DNA of 35,567 bases from a virus. Shown in pieces: positions 9,001 to 15,601 of this stretch. A program made the position numbers and the translations under genes. Position 1 is the stretch's first letter; each line of letters opens with the position of its first letter. The stretch spans positions 1 through 35,567 of the IMG/VR virus record IMGVR_UViG_3300047376_000402, one strand, 5' to 3'. The notes under the pieces are model-generated. The model was not told the DNA's origin and did no database searches. It saw only the letters and a program-made list of their open reading frames with translations.

Positions 9001-10994
9001 CATTGACCGCGACTGTAAACGCAAACTCTGCAAGCATTACGACAGAGCAAGCTGCAAGGGCTGACGGAGACAGCGCGTTGGCGGCTGACATAACTAGCTT
9101 GACGGCTACAGTTGAAGGTAATTCGGCCACTATTACAAGTAACCAAGAGGCTAATGTAAATTCGCTGGGAACGCTTGAGGCTCGCTATGGTGTAGCGCTT
9201 GATGTTAACGGCTACGTTACCGGCTTTGTGCAGAATAATGACGGAAATTCTGGTAGCTTTGTTATTACTACCGACACGTTTAAAGTAGTTGACCCCGATG
9301 GGGGTGCTAGTCAGTCTGGTGTTGAGGTTTTTGTATATGAAAGCAACAAAGTAAAGTTTGGCACTGATGTTGAGGTAAACGCTGGTGTTATCAATGTTGA
9401 TGATTTAGCGGCAATTAGCGCCGATTTGGGGTCAATAACGGCAGGTTCTATTGATGGTGTAGACGTAAAAATTGGCTCAGGTAGCAGTGTATTTAAGGCC
9501 GATACAAACGGTATTTATTTGGGCGATGAAACCTTTGCAAGCGCAGAGTTTAGGGTAACCCCAGAGGGGGCGCTTACAGCAACCTCTGCAACTATTTCTG
9601 GCGACATTACTGCTACAAGTTTAATTTTGGATTCTGGCGTTACTATTGGGGCAACAAATTTAGATGATGATGTTGTCGATGGTGCGGCTTTGGGTGCTAC
9701 GTCAAATCAGGATTCAACCTCTACCATCTTAAGCGGAAATCTAACAGGCACAGTAAACAACGTAAACGTCTCAACCGTTACCGATGGCGCTCAAGCGGGT
9801 GCAACTGCTTTGCAAGACGAGGACGCGGGTGTCAATCTTGGTCTGACAGGCGGCTCCATAGCCGGAATTACTATTGGCTCTAGCAAGTTATTTGAGGGTA
9901 CTGGAACCTTTAATAATGCTAATACTGGATTTTATTTAGATAATGCTGGTCAATTTAGCCTAAAAGATAAGCTATCATTTGACGGATCAACTTTGTCGGT
10001 TAGTGGCGACATTACTGCCAACAACCTGAATGTGACCAATGCAACGGTTACAGGCACGTTTGATGCAAACAACCTACCCGATTTGCAGGATATTAACGGC
10101 GAGGTTGACACTGATAACATCGCTGATAATGCCATTGAAAACGATCAAGTAGCGCCTAACGCGATTACTGCCACAGAAATAAATGTTGACAATCTTTCCG
10201 CTATTAACGCCGACTTGGGGGCAGTTACAGCGGGAACGATAAACAACACTACCAACACACCAACAGCGGGTCAAGCGCCGACAGGCTCACAGTCAGGCAC
10301 TGCTATAGATTTGGCGGCTGGATCATTTACGTTTGGTAATGTTGCGTCATTTTTATACTTCAATACTACTGATGGCTTGGTGCAGGGCGGTTTAACGCCG
10401 TTTAATGACACTGTATCTATTTATTATCAAGGGTCGTCTGCGCCATCATCTCCAAGTGATTCTTCGATGACGTACACGAACACAGGTGCTTTTTCGTTTA
10501 CCACTAACCCGCCTACGGGCTGGACGCTTGGCATACCTAACACAACTGACAATATTTACGTTGTACAGGCCGATATAGGCAGAATTGGTGCAGGAACCAC
10601 AACAGCATCGTGGGGGGCGGTAAGTTTGCTGAGAGCTGCAACAGTCACAGAAACATCGCTAGAAACGTCTCCCGCGTCAATTTCATTTACTTATGCTAGT
10701 GCAAGCGCAACAAGCCCGAACAGCTACTCTAGTGGGTACACTGTTACGGCTTCGGGTGGGTACACTCATTCGGTTGGTATTAACGCAAGTCCAGCATCGG
10801 GAACGTGGGCATCGCTTGGCGCCAGTTCTATTACTGTGACAGAAACCAGCGGCGACACTGGTCAATTTACAATTAGCTCTATCACTTACCAGACCAGTCC
10901 AGTAATGAAAACTTGGAGTTGGACAGTTACCCACACCTTATCAGGGGCGACTGTCAGTCAGTCAACTAACTCGATAAATCCGTCTATTCTTTAG
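6009..10994 (+). CDS. Tail tip / host-specificity protein, J-like
   Basis: This 1661-residue protein is the central tail tip protein that contacts the host receptor. The N-terminus has hydrophobic Ala/Gly-rich segments (residues 1-50) like the tail-tip membrane-active region of gpI/J proteins, then a conserved J core (QSRKLVYGKTRVGGNVVY, about 75-95, through about 480). Two fibronectin type III domains follow, at about 491-590 and 591-685. Residues about 760-1045 are a coiled-coil repeat region with recurring AAIALKA and STARADADAAL / AARADGDSAL units. The C-terminal part is a beta-rich fibre with two related ADLG-TAG segments at about 1132 and 1394. The ATG has AGGGGCTGAA upstream. The extreme C-terminus (about 1480-1661) is probably the receptor-binding tip and is Ser/Thr-rich. 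Well supported by size and domain order. Confidence 0.93.
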   Translation: MATAIISGIISTVGAVIAAGGYTAFINAGFTLFSTFATFTALAAVSQALAPKPRLGSQLSGQSVMTREPAQSRKLVYGKTRVGGNVVYLESSGTDNKYIYLVMTVASHQIESYEEVYFNDEKIWENGSYVDIPSDDDDSLDWGSFASISFYDGTQTTADSGLVSASNKWTADHKLLGVAYMVVRLTYDQEQFAQGLPNVSTVIKGKPVYNPSTDVTEWTDNTALCVYDYLRDSQGLGASVSEILTSSVTDAASVCDEPVTLADASTQARYTLNGVVDTANTIQDNLEQMLTSMIGRITYVGGKFELYAGEYVAPNVTIDESMITGEINVQTKQSRRSMYNGVKGVFLSAEDNYILADYPAQISSTFEADDGDPRYLDMTLPFTTHHARAQRIAKLALLASRQQEAINFTCNLNALKFKVGEIIYVTNERLGYNQKEFEVIDYRMSFAPNGGMGVSVQAIETAANIWDWTTSDEEVFLGAGEVDLYDGSASAAPTNLSVVGDSFVTADGAFNIAFDVSWDSVDDAFNDHYVVEWKLSGASTYYQLETKTSPATIVNLQSGQTYNIRVKAINELGRASPYANATPVVAVDAVAPSVPTAMSVTGSFKTITVSWTVPSEKDFSHVEIKRSNDSTEGNAVYIDRSSGESYSDSGYTAEVTRYYWLRSVDRTGNASAWVLAGNATSTLIQPADLADGSVDLDILSSSLQGTIAAKAEQTDVDQIIDEVQDTGNTLDTIAERMLTLATTQNDTLGTISDAGITVDPNTGAVTIQAVEGLRSTLESQINTVSVDLDAAEAEIALKASTTYVNNSIAAAVLDSADLASLNALEAQIDQAEIDIDGNTAAIALKADSTTVSGINVRLTTAEADIDGAEAAIALKASSTDLSALDTRVGSAEVTLNALDVPSITQTIIDSRTLKQELDDSAITTLQGLMNAYKNQDEIRTDLAFAQSGMSAHVNELRQATAQDKTELVALIDDNKASILSESTARADADAALTTTVNSLTATVNANSASITTEQAARADGDSALAADITSLTATVEGNSATITSNQEANVNSLGTLEARYGVALDVNGYVTGFVQNNDGNSGSFVITTDTFKVVDPDGGASQSGVEVFVYESNKVKFGTDVEVNAGVINVDDLAAISADLGSITAGSIDGVDVKIGSGSSVFKADTNGIYLGDETFASAEFRVTPEGALTATSATISGDITATSLILDSGVTIGATNLDDDVVDGAALGATSNQDSTSTILSGNLTGTVNNVNVSTVTDGAQAGATALQDEDAGVNLGLTGGSIAGITIGSSKLFEGTGTFNNANTGFYLDNAGQFSLKDKLSFDGSTLSVSGDITANNLNVTNATVTGTFDANNLPDLQDINGEVDTDNIADNAIENDQVAPNAITATEINVDNLSAINADLGAVTAGTINNTTNTPTAGQAPTGSQSGTAIDLAAGSFTFGNVASFLYFNTTDGLVQGGLTPFNDTVSIYYQGSSAPSSPSDSSMTYTNTGAFSFTTNPPTGWTLGIPNTTDNIYVVQADIGRIGAGTTTASWGAVSLLRAATVTETSLETSPASISFTYASASATSPNSYSSGYTVTASGGYTHSVGINASPASGTWASLGASSITVTETSGDTGQFTISSITYQTSPVMKTWSWTVTHTLSGATVSQSTNSINPSIL

Positions 10995-11004
10995 ACTGAC
11001 ATTT

Positions 11005-11031
11005 TTTACATTAGCCAAAGAATGATATACT
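11005..11031 (+). promoter_or_regulatory. Extended -10 promoter for the tail fibre/lysis block
   Basis: TTTACA (11005-11010) is followed by TGATATACT, an extended -10 with TATACT at 11026-11031; the spacer is 15 bp, which an extended -10 can tolerate. It lies in the 61-bp gap between the J-like gene and the fibre gene, the only real gap in the late tail region. Confidence 0.5.
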
Positions 11032-11055
11032 TAGAAGATAACAGAGGTAAAACAA

Positions 11056-12381
11056 ATGGCATGGTATGACACAGGCACGATAAGCGTTACTAACGGCTCC
11101 AGTGCGGTCACTGGTAGCTCTACGCAATGGATCACAGGCGCACAGGTGGGCGAGGCAATGCTTATTGCTGGAGAGCTGTACGAGATTTCGGCTATTAACT
11201 CCGCGACTAGCATCACGCTGGGCAAAAACTATCTTGGCTCTACACAAAGCGGCTTATCGTATGAGATTGTGCCAACGCAATCACTGGTTGCCGACCTTGC
11301 ATCCGATGTGACTGACTTAATATCGGATTATGCCACTATCGCAAATAATGCCGGTGCAGGTAAGTTTAACGATGGCACAGAAACAAGCCCAGGCATAACA
11401 TTTAATCAAGATCAAGACAACGGGTTTTACCGAAGTGGCTCAAACACATGGGTCGCCACGGTTGGCGGTTCTGACACGGTGGAGTTTAATTCTACAGGAA
11501 TTGACGTAACGGGTACTTTGAGTTCTGATGGTTTGGCTGTGGACACAAACACTCTAGTTGTTGACGCTGTTAACAATAGGGTGGGAATCGGGACACCTAC
11601 GCCTAGCACAAGTCTAGATGTTAATTCTGGTACTGATAATACCGTAGCAACGTTTGAAAGCACAGACTCAATAGCCGTTGTTAAGTTTAAGGATAACTCT
11701 ACATCAAACTATATAGCGACAGGTGCTAATGGGGATGACTTTGTTTTTTACAACGGCTCAGAAGCTGCTCGTATCGACCAAAATGGTAATCTTTTGGTGG
11801 GCACTACTTCTAGTATTGGGCTGGGAGATACGTCAGGAAATGGGGTACACGCTTACGGTAACGGTATGAATATAAAGCGAGAATGTACAAGTTCCACTCA
11901 AGGTTTATTGCACTTGAACAACATAGGAACCGCTGGCAATGTCGTTGAGTTCTATCAGGACGGAGTTGAGCGCGGAAAAATTACGGTATCAAGCTCCGCA
12001 ACAGCCTATAACACCTCGTCAGACTACCGCCTTAAAGAAGATTGGCAACCTATCGAAAATGCAACGGATCGACTTTTACAGCTTAATCCATGCAATTTTG
12101 CTTGGAAGGCTGACGGTTCAAGGGTTGATGGATTCTTGGCGCATGAGGCACAAGAGGTTGTTCCCGAAGCCGTAACAGGCGAAAAAGACGCGATGCGTAC
12201 CGAAGAATACGAGGCAGAGCCAGCAGTTTACGAGGGTGATGTACTTGTTTCTGAGGCTGTCATGGCCGAGCGTGAAGTACCAGACTATCAAGCTATCGAC
12301 CAGAGCAAGCTAGTACCTTTGTTAGTTGCCACAATCCAAGAGCTAGAGGCTCGAATTCAGGCACTGGAGGACGCACAATGA
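11056..12381 (+). CDS. Tail fibre with C-terminal S74 intramolecular chaperone
   Basis: This 441-residue protein is a tail fibre or spike. The N-terminus (MAWYDTGTISVTNGSSAVTG) is a known phage-fibre attachment pattern, followed by a beta-rich shaft with short repeats (NRVGIGTPTPSTSLDV, a motif common in fibres with S74 ends). The last 120 residues form a peptidase S74 domain: SSDYRLKEDWQPI with predicted catalytic S322 and K327, then NPCNFAWKADG, DGFLAHEAQEVVPEAV and a C-terminal coiled coil (LVATIQELEARIQALED). In the family, this domain trimerises, folds the fibre and cuts itself off just before the Ser. A nearby promoter may let it be made separately from the J-like gene. The AGAGG ribosome binding site and ATG are clear; the stop overlaps the next start. 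Confidence 0.88.
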   Translation: MAWYDTGTISVTNGSSAVTGSSTQWITGAQVGEAMLIAGELYEISAINSATSITLGKNYLGSTQSGLSYEIVPTQSLVADLASDVTDLISDYATIANNAGAGKFNDGTETSPGITFNQDQDNGFYRSGSNTWVATVGGSDTVEFNSTGIDVTGTLSSDGLAVDTNTLVVDAVNNRVGIGTPTPSTSLDVNSGTDNTVATFESTDSIAVVKFKDNSTSNYIATGANGDDFVFYNGSEAARIDQNGNLLVGTTSSIGLGDTSGNGVHAYGNGMNIKRECTSSTQGLLHLNNIGTAGNVVEFYQDGVERGKITVSSSATAYNTSSDYRLKEDWQPIENATDRLLQLNPCNFAWKADGSRVDGFLAHEAQEVVPEAVTGEKDAMRTEEYEAEPAVYEGDVLVSEAVMAEREVPDYQAIDQSKLVPLLVATIQELEARIQALEDAQ

Positions 12382-12581
12382 TCACCCTAACCCAACTTAA
12401 ACAAGCACTCAAATCACGCACAGTCATACTCGGCCTTTGTGTGGTCGGACTGACGTACGCGCAAACGTACGTCCTGCAAATCGACCTCACGCCCTTCCAG
12501 CAAATGTTGGCAGGGTCAGGGCTTGGAAGCGCTATTGTGGTCTTGAGGTTTTTGACCACTATGCCTGTGTCGGAGAAGTAA
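12378..12581 (+). CDS. Small membrane protein of the lysis cassette (possible antiholin or holin)
   Basis: This 67-residue protein opens the lysis block. It has a hydrophobic segment at about 16-33 (VILGLCVVGLTYAQTYVL) and a second at about 45-60 (AGSGLGSAIVVLRFL). The ATG overlaps the tail fibre stop as ATGA. Two short membrane segments and the position before a holin-like gene and an endolysin suggest a role in timing lysis, but the family is not recognised and it could simply be an accessory membrane protein. Confidence 0.65.
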   Translation: MITLTQLKQALKSRTVILGLCVVGLTYAQTYVLQIDLTPFQQMLAGSGLGSAIVVLRFLTTMPVSEK

Positions 12582-12583
12582 CT

Positions 12584-12916
12584 GTGAATCCCTTAATTGG
12601 ATTAGTCGTGAAAGGTGTAACGAGCTTTGTCGAAAGACGAGGGCGCATTGCAGAAGCTAAAGAAAACGCAACGATAGAAGCCATCAAAATTAGAGGCCAA
12701 AATGCTGGTTGGATGGATGACTACTTACTCTTGCTTCACTCTATACCTATGATTATGGTGTTTATGCCTTGGACAAGAGATGCTGCATTGCAGGGTATTG
12801 ATGCGCTGAATCTGTTACCTGAGTGGTATCTACAGGTATGGTTTTCAATGGTGGGAGCCGTTTGGGGGCTGCCAAAACTATCTAATCTGGCTAATCAGAT
12901 AAGGGCTAAGAAATGA
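12584..12916 (+). CDS. Holin, 3-TM type
   Basis: This 110-residue protein resembles the 3-TM holins found in gene-transfer agents and marine phages (family knowledge). It has a charged N-terminal helix (RRGRIAEAKENATIEAIKIR), then hydrophobic segments in DDYLLLLHSIPMIMVFMPW and EWYLQVWFSMVGAVWGLP, and a basic tail. Holins form lesions in the inner membrane that release or activate the endolysin. The start is taken as GTG 12584, with GGAGA seven bases upstream, placed three bases after the preceding stop. An earlier start at 12437 would lie far inside the preceding gene and has no ribosome binding site. The end overlaps the next ATG. Confidence 0.78.
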   Translation: MNPLIGLVVKGVTSFVERRGRIAEAKENATIEAIKIRGQNAGWMDDYLLLLHSIPMIMVFMPWTRDAALQGIDALNLLPEWYLQVWFSMVGAVWGLPKLSNLANQIRAKK

Positions 12917-13131
12917 AAACTAGCTTCAAAGACATAGGCACTGGCGTAGCAATTACTATATCTGCGGCTGTCATACTAGGGTTCAGTCAAACCATATCAG
13001 AGGCTGAAGCAAGATCGGTTAAGAATGAGCAATCCATCATCGTGTTGACCGAAAAAGAGCAACGCATCTACGATAATGTTGAGACTATTAGAGAGGACGT
13101 AAAGGAAATATTGTCTAGGTTGCCGGAGTGA
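12913..13131 (+). CDS. Small anchored coiled-coil protein, possible spanin-like
   Basis: This 72-residue protein has an N-terminal hydrophobic segment (about 10-26, GVAITISAAVILGFSQ) and then a charged helix with coiled-coil character (NEQSIIVLTEKEQRIYDNVETIREDVKEIL). A type II topology would place the helix in the periplasm, as in inner-membrane spanin subunits. The partner lipoprotein is not visible nearby, and the length is short for Rz, so a spanin role is only possible. It lies between holin and endolysin with start and stop overlaps on both sides (ATGA and GTGA), so it is part of the lysis operon. Confidence 0.6.
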   Translation: MKTSFKDIGTGVAITISAAVILGFSQTISEAEARSVKNEQSIIVLTEKEQRIYDNVETIREDVKEILSRLPE

Positions 13132-13469
13132 GATACTTTAAGCTAGAAGATTTTAACTGTCAGGAGACAGGTGAGAATGAAATGTGTCCAGACTTCTTGG
13201 AGCGATTGGATGAGCTGCGCCACCGTTGCGGATTCCCATTTATTATCACCAGCGGTTACAGAAGTTCACGGCACAGTATTGAAAAGAGAAAGCCCAAGCC
13301 AGGCACTCACGCGCAAGGCATTGCCGCCGACATTAAAGTGTCAGGTGGAAACCAAAGATACATCATCCAAAAACACGCCTACGAGATGGGATTTAAAGGT
13401 ATAGGTGTTCACAAGTCTTTTATTCATGTTGATGATCGGGAAACTACCCCTGTCAGTTGGCCCTATTAA
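13128..13469 (+). CDS. Endolysin, M15-type peptidase
   Basis: This 113-residue protein is a zinc peptidase of the M15 type, which cuts peptidoglycan peptide cross-links. The motif residues are visible: SGYRSSRHS, then THAQGIAADIKV with H61 and D68, and FIHVDDR with H100 and D102; H61, D68 and H100 should bind zinc and D102 region sits near the active site (family knowledge). There is no signal peptide, so export depends on the holin. The start is GTG 13128 in a GTGA overlap with the previous gene. It closes the late block; a hairpin and the early-region leader follow at once. Confidence 0.9.
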   Translation: MRYFKLEDFNCQETGENEMCPDFLERLDELRHRCGFPFIITSGYRSSRHSIEKRKPKPGTHAQGIAADIKVSGGNQRYIIQKHAYEMGFKGIGVHKSFIHVDDRETTPVSWPY

Positions 13470-13474
13470 AAAAA

Positions 13475-13491
13475 GCCCCGACTAGCGGGGC
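13475..13491 (+). terminator. GC-rich hairpin after the endolysin gene
   Basis: GCCCCG (13475-13480) pairs with CGGGGC (13486-13491) around a 5-base loop. A run of seven A lies on its 5' side (13468-13474), and only AAAGGGG follows. On the minus strand this is a clean hairpin plus T7, an intrinsic terminator. On the plus strand the U-run is missing, so rightward termination may be incomplete. Confidence 0.6.
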
Positions 13492-13494
13492 AAA

Positions 13495-13530
13495 GGGGAG
13501 GAGTACAACATGAAATATCAACAACAATAG
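13495..13530 (+). promoter_or_regulatory. Leader with strong ribosome binding site and six-codon micro-ORF
   Basis: GGGGAGGAG (13495-13503) is a near-perfect ribosome binding site placed six bases before ATG 13510. The ORF reads MKYQQQ and stops at TAG 13528-13530. It sits just after the hairpin, with no gene directly downstream until 13590. It looks like a leader peptide or ribosome-loading element; no function is known to me. Confidence 0.45.
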
Positions 13531-13533
13531 TAT

Positions 13534-13562
13534 TATACATTATTTATTTTCCATGTTACAAT
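13534..13562 (+). promoter_or_regulatory. Predicted promoter for the HTH/A1-like genes
   Basis: TATACA (13534-13539), 17-bp spacer, then TACAAT (13557-13562) preceded by TG at 13554-13555, an extended -10. It lies 27 bases before the HTH gene and would start the early block after the lysis genes. Confidence 0.45.
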
Positions 13563-13589
13563 CATTTTTGTTACTTTGGAGGATCAAAT

Positions 13590-13790
13590 ATGTTTCACGC
13601 AGGAAAAGCCCTATCCGCTGTTATGCGGGAGGAAGGTCTAAACCGCAACATACTTGCAGATGAGCTAGGCGTTGCGCCCAATCAAATTAATCGTTGGCAA
13701 AACTCAAGAGACCTTAAACTATCTATTGTGATTAAGGTCTGCGATATTGCCAAGATCAATGTAGGTCAATTCATTAGCTTAGGTAAGTAA
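13590..13790 (+). CDS. Small helix-turn-helix DNA-binding protein (XRE-like)
   Basis: This 66-residue protein is a single HTH domain of the Cro/CI (XRE) type: ALSAVMREEGLNRNILADEL, then GVAPNQINRWQNSRDLKLSI with the recognition helix near residues 29-40. Such proteins bind operators and control transcription. It has a strong GGAGG site (13578-13582 region) and lies one base before the A1-like gene, so the two are co-expressed. Likely operators are the inverted repeats seen elsewhere, for example at 16882-16895, 25940-25956 and 28959-28971, but no link is shown. It is the only clear regulator in the window; it lacks a CI-like protease domain, so it is not a classic lysogeny repressor. Confidence 0.82.
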   Translation: MFHAGKALSAVMREEGLNRNILADELGVAPNQINRWQNSRDLKLSIVIKVCDIAKINVGQFISLGK

Positions 13791-13791
13791 T

Positions 13792-15399
13792 ATGCCAGCA
13801 CCCGATCTCGACACCCTAAAGAAGATTAGGAAGTATGCGACTGTGCGCGGTAAAGAGCATATTGACAGTGTTTTGAAGTATGGCTCCGCGCAAAAGGCTG
13901 CAAAATTACTGGTCGAAGATGGCAAGTCAATTACTCGGCAGTCAATCAATCAGAGCTTGCAAGAAACAATGCGGAGAGCTGTTCAGTCAGGATTTGAGGA
14001 TAAATCGTTAAACGTCAGAGCCAAAGGCGTGGCCAAGGCGAAGCGTTGGTTTATCACATCGGCACAAAACAACTCAACCGTACACCAAGGCTTTATTGAC
14101 ACTATTAAGGTGTTTTGCGAGCACATGCAAGCCGATCCCATAGCTATTATGACGCGCTACGCGAACCCCGACAAGTTTCACAGGGGAGCCGATTCAGGCA
14201 TTGAGTGGGATCATTCCATAGATGGTTGGTACTTAGACAAGAATGTTAATTTGGGCGCGAAGCTAATGATCGCTGGTGATGTTAAGGTTGCAGCTACTAG
14301 CGCAAACCCACTGGGAGGGCTTGACTTAATTGGCCGAGGGAGGTCAATGATCATAGGCCATGGCCAGTTGCAGATGAGGCTTGTGCCTACTCCGCATGGC
14401 GTTGACCCTAAGATGCTCCATTCCACGGGTAGTTGCACCTTGGCCAATTATGGGCGAAGCCAGACAGCGATGAAGGCTAGGGAGCATCATAACCTCGCTG
14501 GCTTGTACGTTGAGATGCGTGGAGATGATTTTTATATATTCCAGATTGAGGCTGACAAAAACGGTCACTTTTATTTCTTAAACGAGCACTTTACACCCGA
14601 TGGTGTCACTGAGGGTCACAGGCCATTGGCTTATATTATTGGCGATGAACACCGAGTTCACATGACCAAGAAAGATCACGATTGTTTGTGGGGTAAAAAG
14701 GGGCCGATAGAAACGCTAAACCCAGAGTGCTTGGTTAGGCATGATGTGGATGACTTCTATACTCGCAACCACCACCACAAAGATGACCTTATGCTGTCCA
14801 TGCACAAGGAGAAAACAGGTCACAAGCTGGTTGAGGATGAGCTAAAGGAAACAGCAAAATACCTTAATGAAACCAGTAAGGGTCGCATTAGCTATGTGGT
14901 AGATAGCAACCACCCCAATGCATTTGGCAAGTGGCTTAACCGATTTCAGCCTAAAAACGATATAGCCAACGCTGACTTCTATATGCGGTATATGGGTCAC
15001 AAAGGTCTTTATGGTAACTCATGGGCAGATGATGACTTTACCTACTTTATGACAGAGTTTTTGCCTGATCGAGAAAAGACCGAGAATAATGTCGTGTTTT
15101 TGACGCGCAACGATCAGCTATTGTTTGCAGGGATTGATTGTACGCATCATGGCGACAAAGGCGCTAACGGCGCTAGAGGCTCGGCACAGGCGTTTAGCAA
15201 AGCGTTCTTAAAAATGACAACAGGGCATAGCCATTCGCCGAGCATTTTTAAGGGAGCCTGGTGCGTTGGCACTTGGGCAATGAAAATGACAGAGCAGTAT
15301 GCAAAAGGCATTGGTTCGTGGATGGTGATGGATAACATTATCTATCCCGATGGAGCACGATGCATGATTACACATATTAACGGCAAATGGAGGGCGTGA
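13792..15399 (+). CDS. T5 A1-like metallophosphoesterase (putative nuclease)
   Basis: This 535-residue protein resembles the A1 family of T5, a pre-early protein needed for second-step DNA transfer and host DNA breakdown. The N-terminal 50 residues look like an HTH (SAQKAAKLLVEDGKSITRQS). The core has GDVK (163-166), PTPHGVDPKMLHSTGSCTLANYG, GDEH (284-287), HDVDD-RNHHHKDD (317-332), VVDSNHP with D371, N373 and H374, CTHHGDKGANGARGS (H452, H453, D455) and GHSHSP (478-483). The D/N/H spacing and the final GHxH match calcineurin-like metallophosphoesterases (Mre11-type), which use two metal ions. In T5 this protein acts early, so an early promoter at 13534 fits. A role in degrading host DNA is inference; residue calls are from the sequence and family memory. 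Confidence 0.75.
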   Translation: MPAPDLDTLKKIRKYATVRGKEHIDSVLKYGSAQKAAKLLVEDGKSITRQSINQSLQETMRRAVQSGFEDKSLNVRAKGVAKAKRWFITSAQNNSTVHQGFIDTIKVFCEHMQADPIAIMTRYANPDKFHRGADSGIEWDHSIDGWYLDKNVNLGAKLMIAGDVKVAATSANPLGGLDLIGRGRSMIIGHGQLQMRLVPTPHGVDPKMLHSTGSCTLANYGRSQTAMKAREHHNLAGLYVEMRGDDFYIFQIEADKNGHFYFLNEHFTPDGVTEGHRPLAYIIGDEHRVHMTKKDHDCLWGKKGPIETLNPECLVRHDVDDFYTRNHHHKDDLMLSMHKEKTGHKLVEDELKETAKYLNETSKGRISYVVDSNHPNAFGKWLNRFQPKNDIANADFYMRYMGHKGLYGNSWADDDFTYFMTEFLPDREKTENNVVFLTRNDQLLFAGIDCTHHGDKGANGARGSAQAFSKAFLKMTTGHSHSPSIFKGAWCVGTWAMKMTEQYAKGIGSWMVMDNIIYPDGARCMITHINGKWRA

Positions 15400-15425
15400 T
15401 GAAAGATGACGACTTTGGATTTTAA

Positions 15426-15587
15426 ATGAAATATTTTACTTTATTCTTTAACATTAAATACTGCAACGCGGAGCCGCCTTGCTTCTATGATTACGGATCA
15501 GGCAGATACTTAGGCAATGTTTGGAAGCATATTAACAATGCTCCGCATCGGCATTTATTTTGGAATATTTGGTATAAAATAGACTAA
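15426..15587 (+). CDS. Small hypothetical protein (53 aa)
   Basis: An unrecognised 53-residue ORF lies between the A1-like gene and the nucleotide-metabolism gene. It begins MKYFTLFFNIKYCNAEPPC and ends WNIWYKID; it is rich in aromatic residues and has two Cys. An ATG-TAA octapeptide (15399-15425) precedes it in the same frame and overlaps the A1-like stop as ATGA. A weak GGATTTT lies before the start. It ends four bases before the next ribosome binding site, consistent with an operon of coupled small genes. No function can be assigned. Confidence 0.5.
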   Translation: MKYFTLFFNIKYCNAEPPCFYDYGSGRYLGNVWKHINNAPHRHLFWNIWYKID

Positions 15588-15601
15588 AAAAGGAGAACAT
15601 G

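Noticed and set aside
8414-9130. Minus-strand ORFs of 120 and 79 residues opposite the J-like coiled repeats
   Set aside because: Ala/Ser/Val-rich mirror images of the plus-strand repeats, with no family features.
12437-12916. Longer start (12437) for the holin gene
   Set aside because: It would lie inside the upstream small membrane gene, has no ribosome binding site, and lacks holin-like features before residue 50.
14417-14435. ATTCCACGG in the A1-like gene and near 34597 as extra repeat copies
   Set aside because: Only nine bases match, inside coding sequence and without the 27-bp phase; likely chance.
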